DNA of 64,000 bases from Flavobacterium denitrificans DSM 15936 (GCF_000425445.1 NZ_AUDL01000008.1:186001-250000); one strand, 5' to 3'; positions 17,813 through 26,893 are shown, counted from the stretch's first letter. The notes: generated from the sequence alone by a model not told the origin. Numbers and translations: made by a program.

Positions 17813-18823
17813 TCAGACTGATTCTCTAATTATCAAATCGCCTTTTTTCAAACTTTTTTCAACTTTAAATGTTTCAATATTTTTCATTTGACTCATTAAC
17901 AGTTGTATTGCCTTAACACCAATAGCAGCAATAGGCTGTGCTATAACAGTGATCGTTGGGCTATGTAATTTAAAACTGTCATGATCATCAAAACTTATAA
18001 TTGAAATATCGTTAGGAATATTAATTCCCATTCCCCTTAAAGCCTGAAGGCCTGAAAGTCCCATATAATTTGTCAAAAATAAAACGGCATCAATTTCTGT
18101 GTTTTTCTTAAAAAACTTCACCAGACCATCAATTCTTGTTTTTTCATTGCTATGATAATCCAAATGCAGCACAAGATTTTCTTTGTACATTCCTTCTTCT
18201 TTCAAAGCATCTCTATAGCCATCTTCTCGTAATTTCATCTGAATCATTTCAGAAGTATTATTAACGACAGCTATATTTTTACGATTTTTCTTGATCAAAA
18301 ATTTAGTAGCCGAATTTGCCGCTTCATAATTATCCATTACAACATGGCTAACATTTTGTCCTGGAAAATACCTATCGATCAACACCATCGGCTTTTTTAG
18401 CTTCATGAGAAGATCAATTTTTTGCTCAAGATTTTTAGTGGGAGTGATAATAAAACCGTCTACATTAGCCTGCAAAAGACTATGTATCAACTCCTCAGAA
18501 CGCTCATCATCGTCTCCGGTACTACAGTAAAAAACTCTATAATCAATATTTTTCGCTTCGTCTTCAATTACACGCGCAAGATCTGAAAAGAACTGATTCG
18601 AAATATCCTCGACAATAAGTCCAATCGATCTTGTTTTTCCAGTTCGCAAACTGGTGGCAATCATACTTGGCCTGTAATTAAGTTTTTCTGCAACATCTTG
18701 CACTTTCTTAATAACAGCCGCGCTAATACCCATTTTCTCGCCTTTACCATTTATAACAAAAGATACTGTTGATATAGAAACCTGAGCTTCTGCAGCAATA
18801 TCCTTTATTGTAATCTTCTTCAT
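17813..18823 (-). CDS. LacI-family transcriptional regulator
   Basis: 336 residues. N-terminal helix-turn-helix ITIKDIAAEAQVSISTVSFV, then the hinge helix RPSMIATSLRTGKT and a periplasmic-binding-protein-like sugar-sensing domain beginning SIGLIVEDISNQFFSDLAR, with DGFIITPTK, MVLIDRYFPG and ISIISFDDHDSFKLHSP. Members repress or activate sugar genes and release DNA on ligand binding. The gene heads the GH2-GH92-GH92-GH125 series on the same strand, and near-identical CG-centred sites lie before and after it, which fits autoregulation plus control of the mannosidase operon. The ligand is probably a mannoside or a phosphorylated product. Confidence 0.93.
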   Translation of the reverse strand: MKKITIKDIAAEAQVSISTVSFVINGKGEKMGISAAVIKKVQDVAEKLNYRPSMIATSLRTGKTRSIGLIVEDISNQFFSDLARVIEDEAKNIDYRVFYCSTGDDDERSEELIHSLLQANVDGFIITPTKNLEQKIDLLMKLKKPMVLIDRYFPGQNVSHVVMDNYEAANSATKFLIKKNRKNIAVVNNTSEMIQMKLREDGYRDALKEEGMYKENLVLHLDYHSNEKTRIDGLVKFFKKNTEIDAVLFLTNYMGLSGLQALRGMGINIPNDISIISFDDHDSFKLHSPTITVIAQPIAAIGVKAIQLLMSQMKNIETFKVEKSLKKGDLIIRESV

Positions 18824-19248
18824 ATAATAGGTTAATTTATTAAATTATCATTAATCAACAATCACAAATATAAACAAAAATAACAACTAAAACGATTTTG
18901 TAAAAATTATATTTAAACAAATCATTTTTTTATTGCTATTATTAAGTAAAATTCTCAGCAATTATAGGGATTTTACAGCTAATAATTAATTAAAAGTTTT
19001 ATTTTTTATGAAATTTATCAATAAAAATTTAGGCAATTTAAAATCAACAAAACTATTTTATCAATCTAAAAATCAGTTCAATTGGCATATTGCCATTATT
19101 ACATTTACCGTCGAAGATAAATTTTGGATTTTTAAATCGTAATACATAACTTTAATATTCAAAAGCAACTTTTTAAAAAACATAAAAAATTACAACATTA
19201 ATTGATGGTAAAGTCTCATTTTTGCAAATAAATTAATTTACACATAAA
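18824..19248. promoter_or_regulatory. AT-rich divergent intergenic region
   Basis: 425 very AT-rich bases between the LacI start (minus) and a small gene (plus). It holds the second candidate operator (18886-18908). No convincing ORF is seen on either strand. Confidence 0.5.
18886..18908. promoter_or_regulatory. candidate LacI-family operator, upstream copy
   Basis: CTAAAACGATTTTGTAAAAA differs from the 17749 site by one base across the shared core. Located 63 bases upstream of the LacI start codon, where it could overlap the promoter and give autoregulation. Confidence 0.6.
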
Positions 19249-19512
19249 ATGGATATAGTTAAATTTAAAATCACATCTAAAACGATAAAAGTCGAAGTAC
19301 GAAATTCGAATAATTATGTTTTTAATTTTAATACTGCTTTAGAAATCGAAAAAGCAGATCGAGATGTTTTATTAAAACTATATAATGCATTAGACCTTCT
19401 TTTTAAGAAAGAAAATTTGCCGGAAGTAAAAAATTACATTTCGCCTAACCAAACTAATATCTTGGATCAAATTTCTGCTGCTACAAGTTTAGAAAACGAG
19501 AATAAAGGCTAA
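19249..19512 (+). CDS. small protein of unknown function
   Basis: 87 residues, no signal peptide or membrane segment. The first half is beta-rich (VKFKITSKTIKVEVRNSNNY), the second half is a helix (LLKLYNALDLLFKKENL) with a flexible acidic tail. I do not recognise a family. A strong terminator lies 46 bases after the stop, and codon use resembles its neighbours, both supporting a real monocistronic gene. Confidence 0.6.
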   Translation: MDIVKFKITSKTIKVEVRNSNNYVFNFNTALEIEKADRDVLLKLYNALDLLFKKENLPEVKNYISPNQTNILDQISAATSLENENKG

Positions 19513-19557
19513 TCGCTCTCAAAGAAATACAGATTTACAATCTGAACATTTAAAAAC

Positions 19558-19591
19558 AAGCCCTTAAGCAATTTACTTAAGGGCTTTTTGT
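19558..19591 (+). terminator. intrinsic terminator
   Basis: Perfect 11-bp stem AAGCCCTTAAG / CTTAAGGGCTT (19558-19568 and 19576-19586), 7-base loop, followed by a T-run. Ends the small gene at 19249-19512. Confidence 0.85.
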
Positions 19592-19741
19592 TGCAATTAG
19601 ATTACCCAACAGTAATTTTTAAAAAGCAAGAAACATGAAATCAAACAATTACAACATCAAAACTTAAAATATTTTCATAACTTAGTAAAGGAAATCCCAT
19701 AAATAATTAGCCTTTTTATTTCTCACCAAAACTTCAGTCAT

Positions 19742-20839
19742 ATGAAAATCAAACAGAAATTATCAGCAGGAATATTTTTATTAGTAGTATCATTTTTGGC
19801 TTTTGCCTGTAAAAAAAATTCAACATCAGATTCTGATTCGACAAAAAAAGATTCAGTGCAAACAACAACAGATTCTTTGTCTTCAACAAATGGCGATCGC
19901 GTAACAGCAGCTAATTTCAATCGAGCTGAAACCGATTTGTATTTTAGTACTTCAGTTAAACAATCCAACGGTATTGGTGCTATTTTTCACTACAGAACTT
20001 TAATGCCTATAGATAATCAATCTGTTATTCGCGCTAATCGTGATGTTTTATATTCATCAGGTGTTTTTGATCTCGATGCCGGCCCAGTAACAGTTACACT
20101 GCCTAATCCAGGCAAACGATTCATGTCGATGCAAACGATTGACCAAGATCAATATTCTGAAACCTATTATGCTCCCGGGACTTTTACTTTTACAAAAGAA
20201 AAAGTCGGCACACGCTATTTAATGCTCGGAATTCGAACCTTTATCAACCCAAATGACCCTAAAGATTTGCCAATCGTAACTAATTTACAAGATGCAATTA
20301 AAGTTGAACAAAAAGAAAAAGGAAGTTTTGAAATTCCAAATTGGGATCAAGTAAGCCAAAAGAAAGTTAGGGATTCGCTTATTGAAGTATCAAAAAAACT
20401 GGCTGACACAAAAGGAATGTTTGGCTCAAGAGGAAAAGTAGATGAAACACTTCATTTGATTGGTAGTGCTACCGGATGGGGCGGAAATCCTGAAAAAGAT
20501 GCGCTTTATCTTTCAGTTAATCCAGCTAAAAATGACGGAAAGACCGTTTATAAGTTAAAAGTAAAAAATGTCCCAGTAGATGGATTTTGGTCTGTGAGTG
20601 TTTACAATAAAGAAGGTTATTTTGAAAAAAATGATCTTAACGCTTATACATTAAATAATATTACTGCAAAAAAAGATGCTGACGGGTCTGTAACAATCCA
20701 ATTTGGTGGCTGTGACGGAAAAACACCAAATTGCATTCCAACAATTGATGGCTGGAATTATTGGATCAGACTTTATCGTCCTCATAAAGAAATTTTAAAT
20801 GGCACTTGGAAATTTCCCGAAGCTCAGATTGTAAAATAA
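19742..20839 (+). CDS. DUF1254/DUF1214 domain lipoprotein
   Basis: 365 residues. Lipoprotein signal with lipobox LAFACKK (Cys23), then a Ser/Thr/Asp-rich linker to about residue 50. The body carries the DUF1254-type region (YFSTSVKQSNGIGAIFHYR, VIRANRDVLYSSGVFDLDAG) and the C-terminal DUF1214-type region (LKVKNVPVDGFWSVSVYN, NYWIRLYRPHKEILNGTWK). The residues after the cysteine are basic/polar (KKNST), not the acidic surface-export signal, so it probably faces the periplasm. Biochemical role of the family is not settled. Appears to be a single gene. Confidence 0.85.
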   Translation: MKIKQKLSAGIFLLVVSFLAFACKKNSTSDSDSTKKDSVQTTTDSLSSTNGDRVTAANFNRAETDLYFSTSVKQSNGIGAIFHYRTLMPIDNQSVIRANRDVLYSSGVFDLDAGPVTVTLPNPGKRFMSMQTIDQDQYSETYYAPGTFTFTKEKVGTRYLMLGIRTFINPNDPKDLPIVTNLQDAIKVEQKEKGSFEIPNWDQVSQKKVRDSLIEVSKKLADTKGMFGSRGKVDETLHLIGSATGWGGNPEKDALYLSVNPAKNDGKTVYKLKVKNVPVDGFWSVSVYNKEGYFEKNDLNAYTLNNITAKKDADGSVTIQFGGCDGKTPNCIPTIDGWNYWIRLYRPHKEILNGTWKFPEAQIVK

Positions 20840-20905
20840 TACCGATGCTGATTTTTAGGTACGCTTTTTGGATATAATTAATTAATAATTAAAAAATTAA
20901 ATATT

Positions 20906-21376
20906 ATGAAATCATTTAAATTTTTAGCAACAGGAATTTTGTTTTTTGCAGTTTATTTTTCAAATGCACAAGTAAACGTGAATGTAAATATAGGAACGCC
21001 ACCAGCTTGGGGGCCTGTAGGATATACTGATGTCCGTTATTACTACTTGCCGGATCTTGAAACTTATTATGATATTAACACGGCAAATTACATCTACATT
21101 AATAAAGGAAAATGGACAAGAGCCAAATATTTACCTACGGCCTATAGAAATTATGACCTTTACAACGAATATAAAGTTGTGTTGACTGATTATAGAGGAA
21201 ATTCGCCTTATGACAATTTCAAAACGCATAAAGTAAAATATGCAAAAGGATATAAGGGCAAACCTCAACAAACAATTGGTTCAAAACCTGGAAAAGGAAA
21301 CAACAAACAAGGAAAAGATAATGGAAACCATGGACACGGGAATAATGGAAATGGAAAAGGAAATGGCAAACATTAA
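20906..21376 (+). CDS. secreted protein with Gly/Asn/Lys-rich tail, unknown function
   Basis: 156 residues with a signal peptide ending YFSNAQ. The central part (about 22-95) contains many Tyr residues (YTDVRYYYLPDLETYYDI and YIYINKGKWTRAKYLPTAYR), a pattern shared by small flavobacterial envelope proteins. The last 40 residues are a low-complexity basic tail of G, N, K and H (GKGNNKQGKDNGNHGHGNNG). A terminator follows 46 bases after the stop. I do not know its function; a role at the cell surface or in stress response is possible. Confidence 0.7.
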   Translation: MKSFKFLATGILFFAVYFSNAQVNVNVNIGTPPAWGPVGYTDVRYYYLPDLETYYDINTANYIYINKGKWTRAKYLPTAYRNYDLYNEYKVVLTDYRGNSPYDNFKTHKVKYAKGYKGKPQQTIGSKPGKGNNKQGKDNGNHGHGNNGNGKGNGKH

Positions 21377-21422
21377 TTTTCGTTCTTGAATCAACAAATT
21401 ATCTATCAAATTTATTTAAAAG

Positions 21423-21446
21423 GCCGTTATTTTTAACGGCTTTTTT
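21423..21446 (+). terminator. intrinsic terminator
   Basis: Stem GCCGTTA / TAACGGC with TTTT loop, then six T residues. Ends the gene at 20906-21376. The following 200 bases to the sigma-factor gene hold its promoter and no gene I can see. Confidence 0.85.
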
Positions 21447-21644
21447 CATTTTACTGTCACTTGGAAATAAAATACAAGTTGTTTTTTTTGTAACATTTTC
21501 CAATAAATGGCGACAAATCTTCAATTAAATTACGGTTCTTTGCAACTTGTTACATTCTTAATTGAAAATGATCAATTTTGAATACAATAATATTGACTCC
21601 AATGAGTTTTGACTAGTTAAAAGCTAGTCTCGATATTTTTCGTT

Positions 21645-22163
21645 ATGGACAATAAAAAATTTATTTTAAGTTTAAAAAAAGGTAATGAAGAAGCTTTTAA
21701 GGAAGTTTACTTCAATTATTACGACAAACTGATAAATATTGCCAAACGATTTAATTCTACAATATTCACTCCAGAAGATTTTGTTCAGGAGACTTTCATT
21801 CGATTATACAACAAAAGAGAATTACTCAACGAAGATGTTTTACTAGACAAACAATTATTTGTCATTTGCAAGAATATCATCATCAATCATATTAATAGAG
21901 AAAATAAAATAATTCAGCTTGATCCGCAAGTTGATATCTTACAGGAAGAGATTGATACTTCAGTGTTTGACGAAAGAAGCGAAAAATTGCATAATTTCAT
22001 CAATCAGCTTCCGGAACAGCAACAAAAAATATTTACTTTACACAAACTGGAAAACCTTAGCTATAAGGAGATTGCAGAAATCACAGATCTTTCTGAGAAG
22101 ACTATTGCCAATCATATTTATCTCGCCAGTAAATTTATTCGAAAAAAAATCGAAAACCATTAG
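21645..22163 (+). CDS. ECF-family RNA polymerase sigma factor
   Basis: 172 residues. Region 2 is at about 10-75 (FKEVYFNYYDKLINIAKRF and FVQETFIRLYNKRELL) and region 4 at about 112-165 (INQLPEQQQKIFTLHKLENL, then YKEIAEITDLSEKTIANHIY as the helix-turn-helix). No region 3 or 1. The FecR-like anti-sigma and a TonB-dependent receptor with a signalling domain follow on the same strand, so this is a cell-surface signalling module: outer-membrane ligand binding is passed through FecR to release the sigma factor. Confidence 0.93.
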   Translation: MDNKKFILSLKKGNEEAFKEVYFNYYDKLINIAKRFNSTIFTPEDFVQETFIRLYNKRELLNEDVLLDKQLFVICKNIIINHINRENKIIQLDPQVDILQEEIDTSVFDERSEKLHNFINQLPEQQQKIFTLHKLENLSYKEIAEITDLSEKTIANHIYLASKFIRKKIENH

Positions 22164-22210
22164 GAACTTTTTTGTTCTCGTTTGTTATCTATAAAAACAA
22201 GGACAAAAAA

Positions 22211-22420
22211 ATGCACATCGAAGCGTATAAAACTAATGTTAAAACCAAAAAAGACGCAAGTTTGCTTGTCGCTCTTTTACAATTCGTCATTTCAGATTGT
22301 ATCATAAATTTCGATAAAAAGGGTCAAGAAAACATCCTCAAAATCAAAACCAATCGTGATATTAAAGAAATGGTTTATGGAGTTTTCAGTAAACAAGGTT
22401 TTCATTGTCAAATCATTTAA
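22211..22420 (+). CDS. small protein, ferredoxin-like-fold candidate (paralogue of 48267-48467)
   Basis: 69 residues from the ATG at 22211; a start 39 bases earlier would add an unlikely N-terminus. The pattern is beta-alpha-beta-beta-alpha-beta: HIEAYKTNVKTKKDASLLVA, then IINFDKKGQENILKI and IKEMVYGVFSKQGFHCQII. It aligns with the 66-residue protein at 48267 (FKTSV, NFDLEDCDNILRI, LNNGLFDCVELE). The family resembles heavy-metal-associated-like folds but this copy lacks CxxC. It sits between the sigma factor and the anti-sigma factor, an unusual place, 12 bases before the latter. Confidence 0.7.
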   Translation: MHIEAYKTNVKTKKDASLLVALLQFVISDCIINFDKKGQENILKIKTNRDIKEMVYGVFSKQGFHCQII

Positions 22421-22432
22421 TACCCCAAAATC

Positions 22433-23275
22433 ATGGATAAAGAAAACTTTGACGAAGAATTCAAAAAATTATGGAACGAAACTCCTGTTTCAAATTCTGA
22501 AAGCGAAAAAGAAGCTTGTTGGACAAAATTCCATTCTAAAACTTTTGCAAAGAAAAAGAAAACCAAGCCTTGGCGTTATTACGCGGCCGCGGCAGTATTG
22601 CTTTTTGTTTTAATTGGAACTGGAATTTTCTTTAAAAATAACGCTTCCCAACAAGAACATGCCGTTTTTGCAGCAAACGTAATTGAAAATACGTCTTCAA
22701 AAATAAAATTCGTTGTCTTGCCAGATTCTTCCAAAATTGAATTGAGTCCGAATTCCAAAATTATTTACGGAAATAATTTTGCTACAAACAGAAAAATCGA
22801 AGTTGATGGCGAAGTTTATTTCAAGGTCAAAAAAGACAAACAACACCCTTTTCAGGTTTTTTGCAATGAAACCACAACAACAGTTTTAGGAACTTCATTT
22901 ATCGTTAATGAAACAGAAGATGAAAAAGTAACGGTGGAGCTTTATGAAGGAAGCGTTCAAATGAATGTTAAAGGCAAAAATCAAAAATGGATTTTGAAAC
23001 CGGGCGAAAAATTTACGTACGGAAACCAAACTGCAGCTGTGGAAGAATTTATCCGATTTATTGATTTTGATAATGAAAAACTTTCTGCCGTAAGCCAATA
23101 CATTCAAGAAAATTATGGCTACAAAGTAATTCTTCCAACAGAAAATTTAGATCAGAAAATCACAATCCGAATCAATAAAAAAGAGGATTTAAAAATAATT
23201 GTACAATTAATATCAGAAATGTATAACCTAAATTTTGAAATAAATGAAGATTTAAAACAGATTACTTTTCAGTAG
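22433..23275 (+). CDS. FecR-family anti-sigma factor
   Basis: 280 residues. Cytoplasmic N-terminus (1-48), one membrane helix at about 50-66 (AAAAVLLFVLIGTGIFF), then the periplasmic FecR domain: VVLPDSSKIELSPNSKIIYG, KIEVDGEVYFKVKKDKQHPF, TTVLGTSFIVNETEDEKVTV and YEGSVQMNVKG. The C-terminal DUF4974-like part (about 200-280) includes ENLDQKITIRINKKEDLKII. It should hold the ECF sigma factor encoded upstream and be relieved by the TonB receptor downstream. Confidence 0.93.
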   Translation: MDKENFDEEFKKLWNETPVSNSESEKEACWTKFHSKTFAKKKKTKPWRYYAAAAVLLFVLIGTGIFFKNNASQQEHAVFAANVIENTSSKIKFVVLPDSSKIELSPNSKIIYGNNFATNRKIEVDGEVYFKVKKDKQHPFQVFCNETTTTVLGTSFIVNETEDEKVTVELYEGSVQMNVKGKNQKWILKPGEKFTYGNQTAAVEEFIRFIDFDNEKLSAVSQYIQENYGYKVILPTENLDQKITIRINKKEDLKIIVQLISEMYNLNFEINEDLKQITFQ

Positions 23276-23377
23276 AAAAGAAAAAAAGGATGTAAGCCGC
23301 GAAACTACACATCCTCCTTATAATCAGGATAACACGAAGTTATTCCATTTAATAATAATCCAAAAATACAAAATTTC

Positions 23378-25996
23378 ATGAAGCATATAATTTCAGCATG
23401 CTTTTTTTTAATCAGTTTATGGGCCTCTGCCCAAAAGGTAACAGTCACTGTGGATCAAAACTTAACCTTGAAAGAATTTTTTAAGCAGATTGAAAATCAA
23501 ACCGATTTTAAATTTGCTTTTACAGATCAAATCGATACCAACAAAAGGTATTTCACAAAGAAAAACACTTACAAGCAGATTGAGGTTTCGAAACTTATTT
23601 CGGAATTAAATAAATCAGCAACTGTTCAATTTTCGATTGTTGGCAATAATATTTTTGTAAAGCAGAAATCACAATCTGCAAAAACAGCTAAAAAAAAAAA
23701 CAAGCTGAAAGGTCAGATTATTGATGATGAAAAACAGCCTGTTATTGGTGCCAATGTTTTTGTTAAGGAATTAGAAACCGGCACCGTAACGGATTATAAC
23801 GGAAAATTCATCATTGAAGTTCCAGATGGCACTTACACTTTTGTAATCAGTTACGTTGGTTTTAAAAATCAAGAAAAAGAAATCACGATTACTGATGATG
23901 CTACAATTAATTTCAATATAGAATCAGACAGTCAGCAATTGGGCGAAGTAATTGTAACAACCAACAAAGCTACCGATATCAAAAATACCCAAATGAGTGT
24001 CAACAAGCTTTCGATGCAAGAAATAAAACGAATTCCTGTTGCAATGGGCGAGCCAGATCCTTTAAAATCAATTTTGACTTTGCCGGGCGTTACAAATGCT
24101 GGAGAAGCTTCTTCAGGATTTAATGTCCGCGGTGGTGCAGCTGATCAGAATTTGATTCTTTTAGACGGCGCTCCTGTTTATGCTGATTCACATATGTTTG
24201 GTTTTTTCTCGATTTTTAATGCTGATATTGTCAATGGTTTAGATTTATATAAAGGCGGTATTCCATCTCGATTTGGTGGCCGTGTTTCTTCTGTTTTGGA
24301 TGTAGCACAACAAACCGGAGATTTTCAAGACTATAAAGTAAACGGTGGAATCGGAATTATTTCGAGCCGCCTTTTGGTTCAAGGACCAATACAGAAAGAG
24401 AAAAGTTCGTTCATCCTTTCCGGACGTGCTTCGTATGCGCATTTGTTCATGAAACTGGCAGATAATAAAAACTCTGCCATGTTTTATGATTTGAATGCTA
24501 AATTTAATTATCGTTTCAATGCTAATAATACGATCTCATTTTCTGGTTATTTGGGCAATGATTTATTTGATATCAATGAGCGTTTTTCCAGCACTTACGG
24601 AAGTACAATGGGAATCTTGAGCTGGAAACATAAGTTCTCTGAACGTTTAAATTCAAATCTTTCTGCTTTTTACAGTGATTATAAATTCAATTTAGAACTT
24701 TCATCAGAAAATTTTGAATGGGACAGCAACATTAAAAGTTATGGATTAAAATATAATTGGTTTTATCAGAAATCTGAAAAGTTCAAAATCAATTATGGAA
24801 TTGACGGTTTGTATTATAATTTCAATCCTGGAGTTGTACAGCCAACTAGTTCAGATTCACAGTTTAATTATCAGCAATTAGATAAGAAATATGCTTTAGA
24901 AACTTCAGCTTTTATCGATTTTGAAAATCAAATTACAGAGAAATTGAATTTCCGTTACGGACTTCGTTATAGCATGTTTTATCGATTAGGATCAGAAGAA
25001 ATAAGTACATATGAAAATGGCCAAGCCGTAGTTTTTAATCCGTTGTATAATATTTATCAAGAAGGAACTCCTACAGGTACAATATCTTATGGAAAAGGGA
25101 AAACGATAAGCAGTTTCGACAATTTTGAACCGAGAGCCGCTTTATCCTATGCTTTTAACGACAACACTTCTGTAAAAGCAAGCTACAACAGAATGGCGCA
25201 GTATATCCATATTTTATCCAATACTCAGTCGCCTTTGCCAATGAGCATTTGGACACCAAGTGGCCCATTTACTAAACCGCAAATGCTGGATCAATATGCA
25301 ATGGGTTATTTTAAAAACTTTAAAGACGGCGATTATTCTTTTGAAGGAGAATTGTTTTATAAAAAAGTTCAAAACCGAATTGATTATATTGACGGAGCTG
25401 ATGTTTTGGCAAATAATAATATCGAACAAGTTATCCTGAACGGAAAAGCCAGATCATACGGAATGGAATTATTGTTGAGAAAAAATACCGGCAATTTCAC
25501 CGGATGGATTTCTTATACCCTATCGCGCGCTGAACAAAAAACACCAGGAAGAACTCCTGAAGAACCTGGAATTGCAAACGGTGACTGGTATTTATCTGGT
25601 TATGACAAACTGCACAATTTAAGTGTTGTGGGAAGTTATGAATTTAGTCCAAAATGGTCTTTTAATGGAAATTTCACCTTGCAATCCGGTCAGCCGGTAA
25701 CATATGCAAATGGTTACTATGAATTTGGCGGTATTCATGTTCCTAATTATTCTTTGAGAAACGAAAACAGATTGCCACTTTTCCATCATCTTGATGTTGC
25801 CGCAACTTATACACCAAGACCAGAAAAAAAGAAAGGATGGCAAAGCTATTGGGTATTCAGCATTTACAATATTTACAATAGAAAAAATGCTGCTTCAATG
25901 AATTTTACGACTAATGAAGATACAGGAATGAATGAAACGAGAAGACTTTCAATCTTCGGAATCGTGCCTGGGGTTTCTTATAATTTTAAATTTTAA
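23378..25996 (+). CDS. TonB-dependent outer-membrane receptor with STN signalling domain
   Basis: 872 residues with a signal peptide ending LWASAQ. Residues about 20-95 form a secretin/TonB N-terminal (STN) domain (LKEFFKQIENQTDFKFAFTD), the part that talks to FecR. A CarboxypepD_reg-like domain follows (LKGQIIDDEKQPVIGANVFV), then the plug (LPGVTNAGEASSGFNVRGGA, DQNLILLDGAPVYADSHMFG) and the 22-strand barrel ending in a C-terminal aromatic (VSYNFKF). The STN domain joined to an ECF/FecR pair indicates a transducing receptor. The ligand is unknown; the DUF4249 lipoprotein partner downstream is common for non-SusD transporters of this class. Confidence 0.92.
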   Translation: MKHIISACFFLISLWASAQKVTVTVDQNLTLKEFFKQIENQTDFKFAFTDQIDTNKRYFTKKNTYKQIEVSKLISELNKSATVQFSIVGNNIFVKQKSQSAKTAKKKNKLKGQIIDDEKQPVIGANVFVKELETGTVTDYNGKFIIEVPDGTYTFVISYVGFKNQEKEITITDDATINFNIESDSQQLGEVIVTTNKATDIKNTQMSVNKLSMQEIKRIPVAMGEPDPLKSILTLPGVTNAGEASSGFNVRGGAADQNLILLDGAPVYADSHMFGFFSIFNADIVNGLDLYKGGIPSRFGGRVSSVLDVAQQTGDFQDYKVNGGIGIISSRLLVQGPIQKEKSSFILSGRASYAHLFMKLADNKNSAMFYDLNAKFNYRFNANNTISFSGYLGNDLFDINERFSSTYGSTMGILSWKHKFSERLNSNLSAFYSDYKFNLELSSENFEWDSNIKSYGLKYNWFYQKSEKFKINYGIDGLYYNFNPGVVQPTSSDSQFNYQQLDKKYALETSAFIDFENQITEKLNFRYGLRYSMFYRLGSEEISTYENGQAVVFNPLYNIYQEGTPTGTISYGKGKTISSFDNFEPRAALSYAFNDNTSVKASYNRMAQYIHILSNTQSPLPMSIWTPSGPFTKPQMLDQYAMGYFKNFKDGDYSFEGELFYKKVQNRIDYIDGADVLANNNIEQVILNGKARSYGMELLLRKNTGNFTGWISYTLSRAEQKTPGRTPEEPGIANGDWYLSGYDKLHNLSVVGSYEFSPKWSFNGNFTLQSGQPVTYANGYYEFGGIHVPNYSLRNENRLPLFHHLDVAATYTPRPEKKKGWQSYWVFSIYNIYNRKNAASMNFTTNEDTGMNETRRLSIFGIVPGVSYNFKF

Positions 25997-26000
25997 TGCG

Positions 26001-26840
26001 ATGAATAAGTTAAAAAAATACAGCATCATGAATAAAGCATTGGCATTATTGAGTCTTTTTTCTGTTTTGTTTTTCAGCTCCTGCGAAGATGTAGTAAATC
26101 TGGATTTAAAAAGTGGTGAAACGAAACTTGTTATTGATGCTGAAATCGTTTGGAAAAAAGGAACAGCTGGAAATGAACAAACCATAAAAATCAGCAAAAC
26201 GGCACCTTATTACAATGGCACGACGCCAAAAGTTTCTGGCGCGCAAGTGCGAGTGGAAAATAGCAATGGCGATGTTTTTACCTTTACTGAAGCTGAAGCA
26301 GGAATTTATAAATGCACCAATTTTGTTCCGGTCATCAACATGGATTACAAACTATTTGTTCAAGCCGAAGGACAAAGCTATACGGCAGCAGAAAAACTGA
26401 CATCGGTTACGCCAATTGATAAAATAGAACAAAAAATTGTGCCTGATTTTGGAGGAGAAGATGTAATTGAAGTCACGTTTTATTATACCGATCCTGCTGA
26501 TCAAGTAAATTTTTATTTAACAGAATACCAAAGCGAATTTTTAATTTTTCCAGAATATGAAATAACAAATGACGATTTCTATAATGGAAACCAAATAAGC
26601 ACGAGATATTCTCATGAAGACATGAAGGCAGGAAATACTTTAAACCTTTTGCATCGTGGTATTTCTAAAAACTTTTTTAATTATATGAAACTAATTTTGG
26701 AAGCTTCGAACTCAAATCCTTTTCAGGTTCCGCCTGGAAATATCAGAGGAAATATTGTAAATACAAATAATGTCAATAACTATGCATTGGGTTATTTTAG
26801 GCTTTGCGAAGCAGATGCTGTTTCTTATTTGGTAAAGTAG
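26001..26840 (+). CDS. DUF4249 family lipoprotein
   Basis: 279 residues from the ATG at 26001, only 4 bases past the receptor stop; an upstream in-frame start would overlap the receptor and precede a worse signal. Lipobox LFFSSCED (Cys28) with acidic following residues, consistent with surface exposure. Typical DUF4249 segments: VNLDLKSGETKLVIDAEIVW, KISKTAPYYNG, VSGAQVRVENSNGDVFTFTE and IYKCTNFVPVINMDYKLFVQ. It is probably the outer-membrane partner of the receptor, in a role comparable to SusD. A terminator follows. Confidence 0.9.
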   Translation: MNKLKKYSIMNKALALLSLFSVLFFSSCEDVVNLDLKSGETKLVIDAEIVWKKGTAGNEQTIKISKTAPYYNGTTPKVSGAQVRVENSNGDVFTFTEAEAGIYKCTNFVPVINMDYKLFVQAEGQSYTAAEKLTSVTPIDKIEQKIVPDFGGEDVIEVTFYYTDPADQVNFYLTEYQSEFLIFPEYEITNDDFYNGNQISTRYSHEDMKAGNTLNLLHRGISKNFFNYMKLILEASNSNPFQVPPGNIRGNIVNTNNVNNYALGYFRLCEADAVSYLVK

Positions 26841-26856
26841 ATTTTCACCTAAAAGA

Positions 26857-26892
26857 AAAACCCTTAACTATCATGTTAAGGGTTTTCTTTTT
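26857..26892 (+). terminator. intrinsic terminator of the sigma/receptor operon
   Basis: Stem AAAACCCTTAAC / GTTAAGGGTTTT (26857-26868, 26875-26886) with a 6-base loop and a T-run. Lies between two convergent genes and could serve both. Confidence 0.85.
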
Positions 26893-26893
26893 T

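Noticed and set aside
23288..23315. Hairpin AGGATGT...ACATCCT between FecR and the receptor gene
   Set aside because: Short stem with a long loop and no T-run; could be incidental, so not listed as a terminator.
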